Positions 20,206 to 33,894 are shown, counted from the first letter of the stretch. The stretch is DNA of 64,000 nucleotides from Linnemannia elongata (GCA_036320915.1 JAXBDG010000023.1:496001-560000), one strand, 5' to 3'. A program made the numbers and translations. The notes: a model not told the origin generated them from the letters alone.

Positions 20206-20477
20206 GATAATAAACAGCTTCGGCTCGTCTTAATAGTAGAACTCTTTAAGCTTTGCGAAATAGGATGGTTCGGGTCGTCTTTGATGTAGTGGTCTGCAAC
20301 GGAATAGTACGTAGCATAATTCTCCTCTTTGTTGTTGGCGCCATGGATAACAGAGAAATTATACTGACCGTGATCCGAAAGCGCGCCATCAACATTCGCT
20401 GTGCTACCTAGGTAGCGGAGCGGGACGAGAAGAGCCGGAGAGACAGAGGACTGTAGAAAAGGTAGAGTGAGCTGCAT
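20200..20477 (-). CDS. Possible small secreted protein (uncertain)
   Basis: The frame from ATG 20477 begins MQLTLPFLQSSVSPALLVPL and continues NVDGALSDHGQYNFSVIHG before drifting into low-complexity sequence. It could be the first exon of a small secreted protein. No family is recognised and the 3' end is not defined. Just upstream is a GA microsatellite. Confidence 0.25.
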
Positions 20478-20507
20478 GACTGCACGAGGTTGTTTTATGT
20501 GATCGAC

Positions 20508-20509
<2 letters not shown>

Positions 20510-20551
<42 letters not shown>
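20510..20551. repeat. (GA)n microsatellite
   Basis: About 20 GA units. Confidence 0.95.
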
Positions 20552-20554
<3 letters not shown>

Positions 20555-21089
20555 TTTAAAGAACAAGCAACCCGAAGGATTGAGCCTACATCAATCTTCA
20601 CCCTTTTCCTCCCCTCCCACCAACGTATTGCTTTAACACTTCCTGTCCTTCAGGGCCGACCACCTCACCGTTCCGGTAACCAACCTCTGAACAACATTCG
20701 GAGCCGCAATGCATTAGGGTTTCGGATAAAAAAAAAGTGTGGAGAAAACTTAGAAATCCTCCTTTTGCAAGGGGCAATTAAAAAAAATGTTTCCCGCAGT
20801 TCTGGTACAAGAAAGGGGCTGTGTCTTTAACACAAGGGATCATAACAGTGAAATAGCACAAACATCACCTGCAAAAAAAAGGGACATCAATCGTTACTCG
20901 CTTTCCTCTCTCTAGGCGTTATCAATTCGATCTTATCCTTTCGTCCCCCCACTCTTCCATCGCTCTCATCCACCCCACTCCTTCCCTAAACATCAAAAAT
21001 AACAATAAAAATAACACACTCAAAAATCATCGTCTACAATGCACACACTTTTAGTCATTCTACAGAACTTTCTAACTTGCCAAGTCATC

Positions 21090-23831
21090 CTACTCCTCAG
21101 AGGAGGACGAAGGAGAGAGAGGAAGAGCCTGAAAGACTTTCCTCCCCTGCCCCTGCCGTCCCTTCCCACGAACTCCACCCGAAGTTTTCTCAATCTGCTG
21201 TCCCGCCAAATCAGGCAACAAGGCTGGTTCGCGGACCATTGCTCCCTGACCCTGTGGAGTCCACACTTTCAACCGCACGGCCTGGTCGTCACCATGGAAT
21301 TTTCCAGAGATCATGACCCAGCCGATACCGGAGAAGACTAGGTCACAGATACCGTATTGACCAGCGTATTGCAAGGCCGCTGTTTCGCGTTCTCGGCGAG
21401 TTAGTGGTGATGATTCCTGGTCAAAGCGTGCGAAGGGAGAAGAGTCACCACTGAGGCGCGCAAAGGGATCTAAACTGTCGGAAGAGGAAGAGGAAGAAGA
21501 AGAGAATGAGGAGGGAGAGGGGGCCCGGTTGACGATAACGATATCCTTGGACGAAACGGGTTTCAACCCGGGAAAGGCGGCCAGACGTTCGGGGGTTCCA
21601 AAGGGCGGTTGGAGGATGGTGAGTTGGCCAGAGTTGATCTTTTCCAGGAACTTGTCGGCTCCTGGCGTGGATGTCTTGTGCAGGGGGAGGGTGGTGAAGA
21701 TGGTGAGTTTTGGGGCTGGGTTTGAGCCTCTTGGTCGACGGAGTGGCGGTGGCGGTGTTGTTGGGTCCTCGGATGTGGTGAATGGTAAGAGAGTTGGTTT
21801 CCCGATGGAGAGGCAGTCGATCCTGACTAGGCCACCCAAGAAGAATGATTTCCCTATTGCATCGAATTAAACCATAATTAACATCGTAGTCATAGTAGCA
21901 CAAACAAACATAAAAAACAAATCAAACAAAGAGTGAAAGATACCTTCTTCAAGTGTAAAACTAACGGGCTTGAGGACCTTCTTGGGCAAGGCAACCTTCA
22001 ACTCCTCAAGGGTTAACCAACTGGTCAACTGGCCTGCGGCAGGTCGGATGCCGGGGGTATCCATCAACCATTTCGTCTGGACTTCCTTATAGGTTGCGCC
22101 CATGAATCTTGACAACACACTCAAAGGGACCTTGATTCGCTCCAGAGTTGTCCCTGGGACGTTTGAGACTGTAGTTTGGTACTTTGCCAATTTCTCCTGT
22201 CCGCGGTCCTTGTAGAGGGCCTCATACTTGTCCATGTCCGCACCGACGCTGTCCTTCCCTGTCATAGCCGCCCATTCCTTGTCCTCCTCGTTATCCCTGT
22301 CGGTATCCTCCTCGGGGTCACTGGCGGTGGAAGAAGTGCCAAGGAGAAGACTCAACTTCTTCTGTCGTTCTGCCTTCTCCGCTCCAAACTTCTCCCTCTC
22401 GACCTGAACTCCACTCACCCTCCACCTCCCACCTTCCTTCAAAAACGCATTCACCAATTGCGATTTCCCCACATTCTCACCACCCACCATCACCACATTC
22501 CCCTTTCCGGATTTGGTCCACGCAGTTCCAATACTCTTCAACAGCATCCGGATCTCGTCTCCCTCTGGGTTCTTTGCACTGACAAGATGTATCGCTCGGA
22601 CGTTATCGTCAAGTCCGTGGGAGGTGAGGTAGGACTGGATGTTTTGGATGATGGTTTGTTTTCGGGTGCTGGAGGGCATGACGTCGAATTTGTTGCCGAC
22701 AAGAATGATTGGCGTTGTTGGGTAGTCCTTCTTCCCTGCCTCTGTTGCTCCTGCTCCCGTAGTCGCAGATTTCTTTTGCTTCTTGGATTTGAGGAGCTCC
22801 TGGATGATGGGTTGAGGAAGGGAGAGCGGGAAATCGATAAGATCGACGACGAGGACGACGGTCGAGGTCTTGGATTGGGCCAGGGTCTCCAAGTGTTTTG
22901 GGACAGGTGCTGGTGGTGATGGGAACATGGACGAAGGGAGTATCGAGGAGTTTGCCAATGGTGAGGCGTGGTGGGAGAGGGAGTGGCAGCGGTGACAGAC
23001 GATCCGTGCTGGTTGTGTTGAAGATGTCCGACTTGGTTTCCGGTCCAAGACTTCCACTACCTGCTCCGCCTCTCCTGCTGCTGCACTAGGTCTTTCCGAC
23101 GATCCTGATTCCGATCCTGCTCCAGCGTCCATAGCACTTCCAGTTCCTTCTTCTCCCCCTTCCGCAACAGGATCTGAGGGAGGAGGAGGAGGGAGGATGC
23201 CCATCTCCTGCAAGAGCTTGGGATCCAATCGCTCCAAGTAGGCCTCATACTGGTCATGACTCATTGTCGTCGCACCCTCTGCCACCACCGGCGCCGTCTT
23301 CTTCCCCTTCTTGCCCTTTCCTTTGCCCTTCTCTAAAGTTGCAGACGAGGAAGCATGGGGACCGTCAAGGAGTCGAGTAAGATACCCAGGTTCTTGGGGG
23401 TGTGAGATCTGGAATGCAGACCCGCAACCTGGACAGGGGAGTCCGACCAGTGCCTTCAGCTCCTTGCTGTGCTCCTCAGTGTTCTGTTGTTGCTGGTTGG
23501 CAGAGGTTGAGGAAGCCGATTGGAGTTGACGGAATGCGGGGTGTGTGCAGAAGTATGCGGAGGGCTGTATCCGGGTGCGGGTGAGTAGTTGGTGTTGTTG
23601 GTGTCGTGCTGTTGAGGATGCGGATGTGGATGTAAGAAGTGGGGTGGCTGGGTATCGCTGTGACGAGGATGTGTAGTGCCGGTAAGTAGATAACACGCGT
23701 CGTGTTGGTATCGTCGAGCAGGACTTGTCTGCAAGGATATATGCAGAGCAATTGCCGGTCCTTGTTGTAGTGCCTAGAGTCCTGCTACTGCTAGTCCTTG
23801 TGAGCCTGAGAGCATATGCGCGCGAGGTCAT
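21090..23831 (-). CDS. Circularly permuted mitochondrial GTPase, YqeH/NOA1/Gep3 family (883 aa)
   Basis: Exons 23831-21944 and 21853-21090 join across a 90-nt GT-AG intron (EEG then KSFFLGG). The Arg/Ser-rich N-terminus (MTSRAYALRLTRTSSSRTL) looks like a mitochondrial targeting sequence. A family zinc-binding region has CPGCGSAFQ at residues 133-141 and CHRCHSL at 279-285, separated by a long low-complexity insert. The GTPase motifs are in permuted order: G4 NKFD near 380, G5 VSAKN near 417, G1 GGENVGKS near 450-457, G2 PGTT near 559 and G3 DTPG at 591-594. This permutation is diagnostic of YqeH-type ribosome assembly factors. The expected role is assembly of the mitochondrial small subunit. 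It is divergent from EFL1, another ribosome-assembly GTPase, with a 450-bp shared promoter region. Confidence 0.9.
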
Positions 23832-24048
23832 TTCTTTCTAATAAGCGGTGGGTGCGCGTCCGTGTCCTTGTTGCGTGGTCTGGAGTTGTTGGAGTTTCAG
23901 AGAACAACAAGAAGAGGAAAAGGTGTCCCTCCTTCCCCTTCCTTCTTACATGAGGTTTGTTTACGGTGACTGCTTTTCCAAAAATGTGCTTGTAATGCGT
24001 GTGAACAATTTGTTGACTCTGCGGCCGCAGTCAGAAGTGGGAGACCTT

Positions 24049-24080
<32 letters not shown>

Positions 24081-24281
24081 TACCCGCAGAAGAGCACACG
24101 AGACACACACAGATATAAGAGAGAGCGTTACGCGGTGGTTGCACGACTTCTTCTTTCTTTTGCATTACTCATCAACACACATTCAAAACAGGACACACAC
24201 TACCACACACACGCACAAAGGACACAAAGGACACCCCGACCACCAACTACATCACTCAACCTAACAAACTAAAAACAAAAC
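23832..24281. promoter_or_regulatory. Shared divergent promoter region of the mitochondrial GTPase and EFL1 genes
   Basis: 450 bp between two divergent ATGs, with a T run of about 28 nt at 24050-24077 and CA-rich DNA before the EFL1 start. No specific site is identified. Confidence 0.5.
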
Positions 24282-27200
24282 ATGCCATCCATCCCTGAGG
24301 CAGAACTAATCCGCCTCCAGGCGAACCAAGCCCACGTCCGAAATATTTGTATTCTGGCCCACGTCGACCACGGCAAGACCACCCTCTCAGATTCTCTCCT
24401 CGCCTCCAATGGTATCATCTCCTCAAAACTTGCAGGAAAGGTTCGCTTTCTGGATTCGAGAGCGGACGAGCAGGAGAGGGGGATTACGATGGAGAGTAGT
24501 GCTATCTCGTTGTATTTCAAGATTCGGCGTCGTGTTGCGGCTGCTTCTATTGCTGCGGCTGCTAACAAGGCGGCGGCAGAGTCAGCTGCAGCGGTGCCTT
24601 CGGGGAATGTCACGGATCAGAGCAACGATACTACCACTACTACCGCTACAACAACAGCAGCAAAGGAAGAAGATAGTGCGGCAAACAGTGGGACATCAAC
24701 GCCAGCAGAGTCGGTTGCGGAGGAGTACTTGATCAACTTGATTGATTCGCCAGGACATGTGGATTTCTCGGGAGAGGTCTCGACGGCCTCCCGGCTCTGT
24801 GATGGAGCCCTTGTCCTTGTCGATGCCGTCGAAGGAGTTTGCACCCAGGTACCATTTTCTTCTTTGTCCTTTAAGGACCCTTCCTTGTCAGGGTATCGGC
24901 GGTCACTGAAATGCACACTATCTTGCAGCATTGCTTACTAACTCCATTGTCAATGCAAATAATAAAAATAGACGCATACGGTGTTAAGACAGGCATGGAA
25001 GGAGTCGGTACGCCCAGTACTGGTAATCAACAAGATCGATAGGCTGATTACAGAGTTGCAGTTCACACCCTTGGAGGCCTACATTCATCTCAACAAGATC
25101 CTTGAGCAAGTCAATGCCGTCATGGGAACCTTTTTCTCTGAGAACGTCCTCGAAGAAGACTACAGGAAGAAGGCCGAGGTATTTTTTTTTCTTGACTTTT
25201 CCAGTTCTATTAATCTCCATATAACGGCTTTGAAAGGTGTAGATGCTAACGACCAAATTTTGTAACAACCCTGATAACGAGTAGAAGAAGAAGGATCAGG
25301 AAGGAAAGGAGAGCACGACAGGATTGGAAGACATGTTCTCGGACTGGCACGTTGAGACGCAGGATGATTCACACATTTACTTCCACCCATCCCAGGGCAA
25401 CGTCATCTTTGCCTCTGCCATCGATGGTTGGGCGTTCAGAGTAGACCAGTTTGCGGCGATATATGCGCAGAAGCTTGGAATGAAGGAAGGAGTGTTGCGC
25501 AAGTGTTTGTGGGGTGATTTTTATCTGGATCCCAAGACGAAGCGGGTGATCGGGTATAAGGGTCTGAAGGGCAGGGCTTTGAAGCCCTTGGCGATTCATC
25601 TTGTGCTGGATAATGTCTGGAAGGTCTACGATGTCGTTGTTTGCAACCCGTAAGTTTCTTGGAGTTATTTTGCTGTTGAGCTATTTATTGAAGGAATGAC
25701 CATGCAGATATTAATACGATCTCCACTTTTGCACCCGATACATCGTAGGGACAAGGAAATGACGGAGAAGGTGGTAAAGTCGCTGAACTTGAAGGTGCTG
25801 CCAAGAGACATGAGGTCCAAGGATACCCGGGCGGTGTTGACAACCATCTTTTCACAGTGGCTCCCTCTCTCGACGTGTGTCCTCTTGGCAGTCGTGGAAC
25901 AACTCCCCTCGCCTGCAGCAGCACAAAAGATCCGGATGCCCAAGATGTTGCATCCTTTCGAAACCACACCCCCAGAACCCACCGAGGATTGGGAGAAGGG
26001 CATGATTGACTGCGACCCTACCTCGGGAGTGGTTGCCTATGTCAGCAAGATGGTCAGTGTGCCGCTGGATGTCTTGCCCAAGAACAAGCGTAAGACTTTG
26101 TCGGCCGAGGAGATGAGGCAGCGGGGACGGGCGCAGCGGGAACAGATGGTAGCAGCAGCCAAATCGGCCGAGTTGGGTGAGGTCGGTGTGCACTTGGATG
26201 TGGATGAGGTGGTTGCTAACAGGTTACAGAAGGAGGCCGAGGAAAAGGCTGCGGCTGATGAACTTGAGGGTAAAGAGGCCTTGATTGGATTCTCGAGAAT
26301 CTACTCTGGAACTGTCCGTGTTGGTCAGAAACTGAAGGTTCTGGGACCCAAGTACGATCCAGCCAACCCGACCCAGCACTGCAGTGAGGTCACTGTCGAC
26401 AGTCTGTTTATGATCATGGGACGGGATCTGATTGGACTGGACCAGGTGCCTGCAGGAAACGTTTTTGGTATTGGTGGACTGGAGGGCCATGTGTTGAAGT
26501 ATGGAACTCTTTGGAGTGCCGAGTGGGAGGGTGGTCAGAACTTAGTCGGAAAGGGTTTGGAGACGGCGCCCATTGTCCGTGTTGCCCTGGAGCCCGAAGA
26601 TCCTTCACAGATGGCGCAATTGGTCAGAGGTCTGCAGTTGCTCAACCAGGCAGATCCCTCGGTCCAGGTCTTGACCCAAGAGACTGGAGAGCACGTTATT
26701 TTGACCTCGGGAGAGGTGCATCTTCAGCGTTGCATGGCCGATTTGAGAGAGCGGTTCGCCAGGATCGAGATCTCGATGAGTGAGCCCATTGTGCCCTTCC
26801 GCGAGACTGCTGTGGACGCACCCGCACAGATTGTGACCTCGAGCGCAATGGCTGTCAATGAGGCTCAGGGTAGGGACCAAGGCGAGAAGTTGATTGCCAA
26901 GAGCGAGACGGGAGCCCGAGGAACGATTGTTGCGACAACCCCTAACCGCCATGTAAGATTCGTCGTCCGAACGGTTCCTATCCCTGAGGTTCTCAAGAAG
27001 TACCTATTGGACCATGCGGAGCAAATCCAGTCATATGTCGAAGACAACGGTGGCAGCTCTAACACCAAGAACAACTCTGGAGCTGCAGTGTTGATGGGAG
27101 AAGTTGAGACTGGAGAGAAAGCCAAGGCACAAAAGAAGCTGTTGGATGAGTTGACACCATTGTTTGCGCAGGCCGGCGAGGATTGGAAAGGCCGTGAGAA

Positions 27201-28103
27201 GGATATCCTGGCGTTTGGACCTCGTCGTGTTGGACCTAACCTGTTGATCAACCAGCTCGGATTCGACTTTTCTCGTAACCGCGGCAACAACTCTAACACT
27301 GCCGATGCGGATGAGAGCAGCAGCAATGGAGGGATCACGGTGCAGGATATGGCTGAGTCGATTCAGACTGGTTTCCAGATTGCGACCAACGGAGGACCTC
27401 TGTGCAGTGAACCCATGCTCGGAATGGCGTTCTTCTTGCAGGAGATTGAGATTCTTGAGTCTTCACAGGAGGTTGGAGGTGAGGGACGATCCAAGATGGC
27501 GGTGTCGAGTGGACAGGTGATCACGAGTATGAGGGATGCCTGCCGACTCGGCTTCCTTGAATGGAGTCCCCGTCTCATGCTCGCCATGTACTCCTGCGAC
27601 ATCCAGACTACTGGTAAGTTATTTTGATGCTTTACAGGTAATGAGATGCTGCTGTGGGTGTTTGGTTATGTAGAGGTACTGACTAAATTTTTCTCTTACT
27701 ATTTTCTTCCACTACGATAGCCGAGGTGCTGGGTAAGGTGTATGCAGTCATCGCGCGCAGAAAGGGCAAGATCCTACACGAAGAGATGAAAGAAGGCACA
27801 CCATTCTTTTCCATCCAAGCCCTCCTCCCCGTCGTCGAGTCCTTCGGATTCTCGGACGATATCCGTAAACGAACTTCAGGAGCGGCGTCCCCACAATTGA
27901 TTTTCTCACATTTCGAGGTGTTGGATATGGATCCGTTCTGGGTTCCTAATACAGTGGAGGAGTTGGAGGATTTGGGAGAGAAGGCAGACAGGGAGAATGT
28001 AGCCAAGAAGTATATGGATGTGGTGAGGAAGCGGAAGGGACTTTTTGTGGAACAGAAGATTGTTGAGCACGCTGAAAAGCAGAGGACCTTGAGGAAGAAT
28101 TAG
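24282..28103 (+). CDS. EFL1: Elongation factor-like GTPase 1 (60S ribosome maturation), 1,128 aa
   Basis: Five exons, 24282-24848, 24972-25178, 25285-25649, 25749-27613 and 27721-28103, all GT-AG and in frame. The EF-2-like GTPase domain has G1 AHVDHGKTT near residue 26-34, [10 protein letters not shown]3 DSPGHVDF near 153 and G4 NKIDRL. An Ala/Thr-rich insert sits between the G2 and G3 regions. EF-2-like domains II-V follow ([43 protein letters not shown]-terminal [20 protein letters not shown]). EFL1 (Ria1 in yeast) acts with SBDS/Sdo1 to evict eIF6/Tif6 from cytoplasmic pre-60S subunits. Length is close to yeast Ria1. The family-specific long central insert ([20 protein letters not shown]) separates it from true EF-2. 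Confidence 0.95.
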
Positions 28104-29579
28104 AGGATGTTTGATGGATGTGTTTTTCAATTTGGTTTTTTTGATAGAATTAAAAAAAAAAATGGGATACCTACCATTTTGTTGCAATCGTATCATGAGT
28201 ATCGTGTAGATTACGCGCATTTTGAGTAAAAAGTATCTGAGAAAAAAAAAATCCCGCTCACACGTGTGAACAACAGGATAACGAACAGGACAAGGAGTTT
28301 GGCGATGAATGGGCGTCGTAAGGAAAAAGGGAAGGCGCTGTGCATGCATGAATCTTAGTTGGGTAGTCCTGCCACTCCGACCTGGCACACCGCCCCGTAC
28401 CCTTACCATCGCCCGTTCCCTCTCATTGCCTCTCTCTGTGTGTGTCTCTCTTGATGGACGATGGCGTTTTTTTTTTTCGTCTACGCCCAGCCAGCCCTCT
28501 TCTTTTTGTTATCTCTCTGCTCAGCCTTGCAGGGTCCGGACGGACCGTCTCTTGTTCCTGCGAATCCCGGGTAAAAAAAAAAGAAAACACAACAGCCAGT
28601 GCCAGTCATCCAGTCTAGTGTATAGAGAGCAAGTGAAAGTGTAGGGCTAAAAAAAGAACATAGGTATGTAGGGGGAATTTTTTTTTATTATAACAAGTTC
28701 AGATGCGTATGTGAGCGAGTTCATGCCCTCTTTTTTTCTAGGTGGGGACTTTTTGTTTTTTCATGCAGGATGGTGAATCGTTCTTCCTTTGTTCCCCTTT
28801 GTTTTCCTTGTCCGTCACTTTTTCCTTTTGGTTTGTGTTTGTTTGTCCCTCAACTGTTGTTGGAGGGGGGAGGGGAGGTAAACAAAGGATTCAGCCTCAA
28901 TTTTTGGGCTTGCGGGACAGACTAACAGACAGAGGGTTGATCTGGACCCTTTTTTGATCCAATGCAGTTGCGTGTGTGTCAGTTGTCGATAAGCCAGCCC
29001 TTCCCTCATAGCCCATAACAGCCCTAGCGACCATATGGTCATCTGTTGTACTTTCCATCCTCTTCCCATGCGGGTTCACCAAAAGTGCCAAGAATCGTCC
29101 CCTTATGATCACCTGTAGAGTACCCCAGTAGTCTGACAAATTGACGAGATGACGAAAGACGGGTGAGGGTGTGGCTATCGTGTTATCACGTCCCACAAGA
29201 AAGAAACACCATGTCAGATATACTTTTTCGTGTCGCTTTTTATGTCTCTTTTTCTTTTTTTGGTTCTTGACCGCGGTGTTTGCGCTGACGTTTTGGTTAA
29301 TGTTTTTTTTTTGGTGGAAGGAGTTGCTTGGATGTACGGTTACAATGTACGAACGGAATAGGAGGGAATTGAAAAATGGCGATATGCATGAATATGGTTT
29401 GTGGCAACAGCCCTAGAAGATGATACTCAGAACAGCCCATTGTATTTTGAATGTACAGAAAGTGAAGGGAAAGTGAGAGAGAAAAAACACAGAGCCAGCG
29501 CCCTCTCCTCCCCTACGAACGGATAAAGATCTGCTCCCCTCTCTAGCCCCACGTTTGTCTCTTGACGATCGATAACACG

Positions 29580-29615
<36 letters not shown>

Positions 29616-29706
29616 TAGGAAAAGGTAGGTCAGAGACATCCATCCCATGGTCTGATTACCCGGTTCGCCTTCTCTTCTATACGCTCCTCCTGCTCTGGGA
29701 TCCCCC

Positions 29707-29742
<36 letters not shown>

Positions 29743-31189
29743 CGCTCCCTGTTGTGGTTCAGGAAAGAGAGCAGCACGGGTGTGAGAAACATTTCGGAGT
29801 TCTGGCTCTGTGTTCATATTGATCATCATCTGAGACAGAACCATGAATTTTTTTGGAGAGGGACGGAGAAGGGAGCCGGAACGAAGTCCACTGTTTATCC
29901 TTCTATTTGTATTGAAACTTGCGCATGCCAGAATCACAGGAGGAGGAAGAAGGGAGGAACGAAAAAAGTGTCCACGGATGGAGGGGATTAGGAAGGGTGC
30001 CAGGACTTGTGCTAAGGCAACAAGGGTCGTTGCTATCAAAATGTGAGTATCAGGTATAAGAGTAAGGAATAGATGAGACGGTGAAATAGGTGTTTGTTAT
30101 ATTCAATCAATTCTGACTTCTCTTCGCTGGTGCTTGTGGAGGGAGGTGTCCATGATTGATTTTCGTGTTGTTATGTCGACTCCTCGCCACCAGGAGGCAG
30201 TGTCGTACGGGAGATAAACACAGACACAGAGAACAACACCCACGAATGACTGTGAGTGGGTTAGAGTGAAGCACGGAGGCAAAACAGAAACAAAGTAAAG
30301 AGAACAAGCGACAACGACAGCAGAGGGGGGGAGTCGAATCGACTTACCGACACTTTTTCTCCAACGGACAACAAAACGACCAAAACTCTTTTTCTATTTT
30401 TCTTCTTTTTTCATTCTTTTGATGTAAACAAAAGGGAAAATAGAACAGTGGGACACATGCTTGGGCTGGCTTGGTTGGCTGGGCATTGTTATTTTTACTC
30501 CTTGACTTGTTTCTTTGCTGTCCGTGTGTTCACATAGCCTACCCCACGACAACAAATGATGCGTTGCTGTTGTTTGCTTCCTTTTACTTTTGTTACATCG
30601 CCTCATAAACCAACAAAAACATGAATGGTCCAGGCACGCACACCACACACACATACACACTTCGACAGAGGAATGTCAGAAAGTAGTGTAAAAAAAAAAG
30701 GAGGTACAGTACAGCGCTGTTGTATGTAATATGAGCAAAAGGCAATTTGCTCTCGTTGACCAATCGTGCTCCTTCGATCCCATTTCCGTTTAAATACCGG
30801 TCTGTTTGTGAGCACTTTTCTCTTTTTTTTTTTCTCATCTTCAATTCCACACACACCTAAACTCTCTCAAGCAAACCAACCAACCAAACGCACAAAGGCG
30901 GAAACAAAAGCGAACCATCTCTCTCTCTCTCTTCTCTCTACTCTCTCAACGGCTCACCACTCTCTCGTCTCTCTAACCAACCGACACTCTTAATTACAGT
31001 ACAACAGCCAGTCAATCCAAAAACTAAGAAAGAAAGCCACCCAACTCTCCTTACTTTAAATACCAATCACTGCCCAGTCCCTTCTTGATTTTTTCTTCTT
31101 TTCTCTTCTTCTTCATCTGATTCCACATCTTATCCCCTTCCAACAACAACAAACCACACACCTACCCTCCCCCTCCTCCTTACACAAAC
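28104..31189. other. Long intergenic region, low complexity
   Basis: CT-, A- and T-rich DNA with no supported gene. An A run lies at 29582-29612 and a C run followed by (CT)n at 29702-29742. The last 300 bp, CT-rich and then CAACAACAAC, are the promoter and 5' UTR of the wall-protein gene. Confidence 0.5.
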
Positions 31190-31786
31190 ATGAAGTCCAC
31201 CGCCATCCTCGCCATCGCCGCCTCGACCGTCGCCACCGTCGCCTCTGCCGAGCTCCTCAAATACGGTGCCCCCATCTCCACCACCACCTGGACGGCTGGT
31301 CAGGATGCCACCATCTCCTGGACCAACACCTGCGCTGGCCTCCCCAACACCACCTTCCCCGTCACGCTCCAGGTCCAGCGTGCTGACGGTGTCCAGACCC
31401 CCGTTACTGGTGTTCCCTCCCTCGGTGACTTGGACTGCTCCAAGGCCGGTTCGCTCACTGTCAAGGTCCCCACCACCGTCCCCTCCGGCAGCCTCTACTC
31501 GATCTTGGTCTCCAACACCCCCGACCTGTCCTACTCGGCTCTCTTCACCATCAAGAACGATGCCATGCCCGCCCCCTCCTCCAACGTCACCACCACCGGT
31601 GCTCCTACTGCCACCTCCTCCGGCTTGCCTACCGCTTCCGTTAACGGAACCGCCACTGCCACCAAGCCTTCCGTCACCGCCCCCACCACCACTACCACCA
31701 CCAAGCCCAACAACGCTGGTGCCCTCAAGACCGGCTCTGCTGCTGCCTTGGCCGTTGCTGGTGCCGTCGCTGCCTTGATCTTCTAA
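31190..31786 (+). CDS. Kre9/Knh1-type GPI-anchored wall protein (198 aa)
   Basis: Signal peptide MKSTAILAIAASTVATVASA, then a Kre9/Knh1-like beta-sandwich domain (TWTAGQDATISWTN...VTLQVQRADGVQTP...VPTTVPSGSLYSILVSNTP). A Ser/Thr/Pro-rich stalk with N-glycosylation sites follows, and a C-terminal GPI signal ending GSAAALAVAGAVAALIF. Proteins of this family are cell-surface mannoproteins linked to wall glucan organisation. Third codon positions are almost all C, much more than in neighbours, which suggests strong expression. No introns. Confidence 0.85.
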   Translation: MKSTAILAIAASTVATVASAELLKYGAPISTTTWTAGQDATISWTNTCAGLPNTTFPVTLQVQRADGVQTPVTGVPSLGDLDCSKAGSLTVKVPTTVPSGSLYSILVSNTPDLSYSALFTIKNDAMPAPSSNVTTTGAPTATSSGLPTASVNGTATATKPSVTAPTTTTTTKPNNAGALKTGSAAALAVAGAVAALIF

Positions 31787-32849
31787 GCGTCTCTTTCTCC
31801 CCTCTCTTTCGACTTGTTCTGAGTTGATCTTGGAGCACTTTTTAGATGTACAAAAAAAAATAGTAGAACACCCAAAAAAACAACCTACCGCACTTCATAA
31901 TAATACCTTGATACCATCCCCCTTCTATGTTTTGTATCCTATTGCTTCGTGTGTCTCATGCTCGTCTGGTCTGGATGCACATTAGGAGAGAGAAAGAGTG
32001 ATGGAGAGTAATGTGTCTCGTTACGCTAGCAATGACCACCTTTTTGGCTCTTAGATGAGCTTTATGACCTTAATAGACGGGACATGATGCTAACGGCCAA
32101 CAATTACACTAAGGGGCTAGCCTTTGCTCAATTAGCGTTGTCATAATAAGCATGCGCACAAAAAAAAAAAGAAGTGGAGAAACAAGGAAGGGACCATGAC
32201 AGTGAAGGGGTGATCCTTTTTAGTCCAGGAACAAGAGACACTCTTGTGTATACCGAATGGTTCTTCGTCTTTGTTGTCTCTGTTGCAAGTTTCTCTTGGG
32301 ATAGGTAGGGTGAGAGGGAAGGAATGGAAGGATGATGAACGTTCATCCTTTTGTTTGTCTTTCCGTTGAGACAAACAAACAAACAAATACACCCATGTGT
32401 GGGACCTGTATGTGGGACAGAGACAGAGAATAGGAGAAATGGATTATGCCATTTCCCTTTTAATCCAATTTCGAGTTTGTGTTCACTCTCCTCTGTTGTC
32501 TCTTCTTCTCTTGTGTACATGTACTCCCTCTGTCTCTCTCTGTGCATTCATATTAATTTTTCATTTCCCCTCTCTGTCAATCTGTCAATCTGTCTCTCTT
32601 TTTCCCTGTCCCTCTGTCTTTTTCCCATCTCTCTCGGAGTAGTAGTGGGCCAAGGTTCAGCCGCGGGCTCAAATTTTTTGTTATTTCTTTTCCTCTCTCT
32701 CTCACTTTCTCATCCTTCAGCCGTTGGAGGAAGTCATTTGATTTATCCCTTCCGCCCTTCTCTCTCTCCTTCTCCTCCCCACCCCCCTCTTCCAGCCAAA
32801 GCACCATACATGCACACCATCCACGCGCAGACCCAGACGAGACCAAGAG

Positions 32850-32884
<35 letters not shown>

Positions 32885-33890
32885 CTCAAGTTGCTCAATT
32901 TTTTTTTATTTTATTTTCTTTTCTGAGTATACGAAAATAGCATTCGAGATGGTGCTCTCATTTTTTGCATTTGTTTGTGAATTCTTTTGTGGCTCACAGA
33001 CACTGGTTTCTTTTTTTTTTTTCTTATTTATACAGGAAAGAGGGAGGGAGAGGTGTAAGGGGTAGAAGAGAAGGGGGAGGGACCATTTGGTGGCATGCTA
33101 CATGGGCGGTTGAGATATAGATGGAGAAAAAAAAATAGAGAGAGAGAGAGAGTGAGATAGATGAATGGATACAGAGCGAAAGGGGGGGGGGGCCAGAAAG
33201 GCAGCCTTCTTCAAGATCTTCTATAGCGAGATGTCCGGTCCATTTGGACTCTTAATTCCTTTTTGCTTACGATATTGTAAGAGTCTTTGCTCAGCTCTTG
33301 TAAGTGTGTCTGTTGCTCAGCATAGAAGTCTGGGTTCGGTCGGACGGGTCGGTGGACGAATGACACAAAAACAGAGGAGGGAGGAGGAGGATCGGCAATT
33401 AGTTAATGCTCTTTCTGGCACTATAAATAAACAACACCCTATCTTTTTGACCTAGGTAAAACAGACGTCCTTATTTGAAGCGAAAAAAGAAGAAAGGCTT
33501 TTATAGCCATGATGTTTTGGGAGACCGAGGGGATGGGAAATGAAAAAGGCGATGAACGAGGGAAGGAAAGGGAAGAGGAGAGAGAGAGAGACAGAGAAAG
33601 AGTGAGGAATGTAAAGGTAGCTAACACGTTGTTGCCGAGGATACGTAAAAATATCTCCAGGGGGGAGCGAGTCGTTTCATCAGCGGGTAAGACTGATACA
33701 GTTGACCATATGTAACACTGATCGGTCTAGTTCCAGGAGTGAGTGAAAAGAAAGGGAAGAGACAGACCCCGAAAAGTATAAACCATGGTATCGACTCCAT
33801 CCTAGTCTTCTGCTTGAGACAGACGAAAGAGGTTCATCTCGAATGGATTCACAAACAGGTTCACTTTGAATGAGCCGCCAACAGGAAAAC
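31787..33890. other. Intergenic region with microsatellites and A/T runs
   Basis: Rich in TCTCTC, GAGAGA and T/A runs (A run at 32850-32878). Frames here are low-complexity; no gene is supported. Confidence 0.5.
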
Positions 33891-33894
33891 GGGG

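Noticed and set aside
21039..21341. Plus-strand frames over the 3' end of the mitochondrial GTPase gene
   Set aside because: Antisense to a coding exon and without motifs.
32351..32926. 191-codon frame with many Ser/Leu
   Set aside because: Made of TCTCTC tracts and an A run; no gene-like composition.
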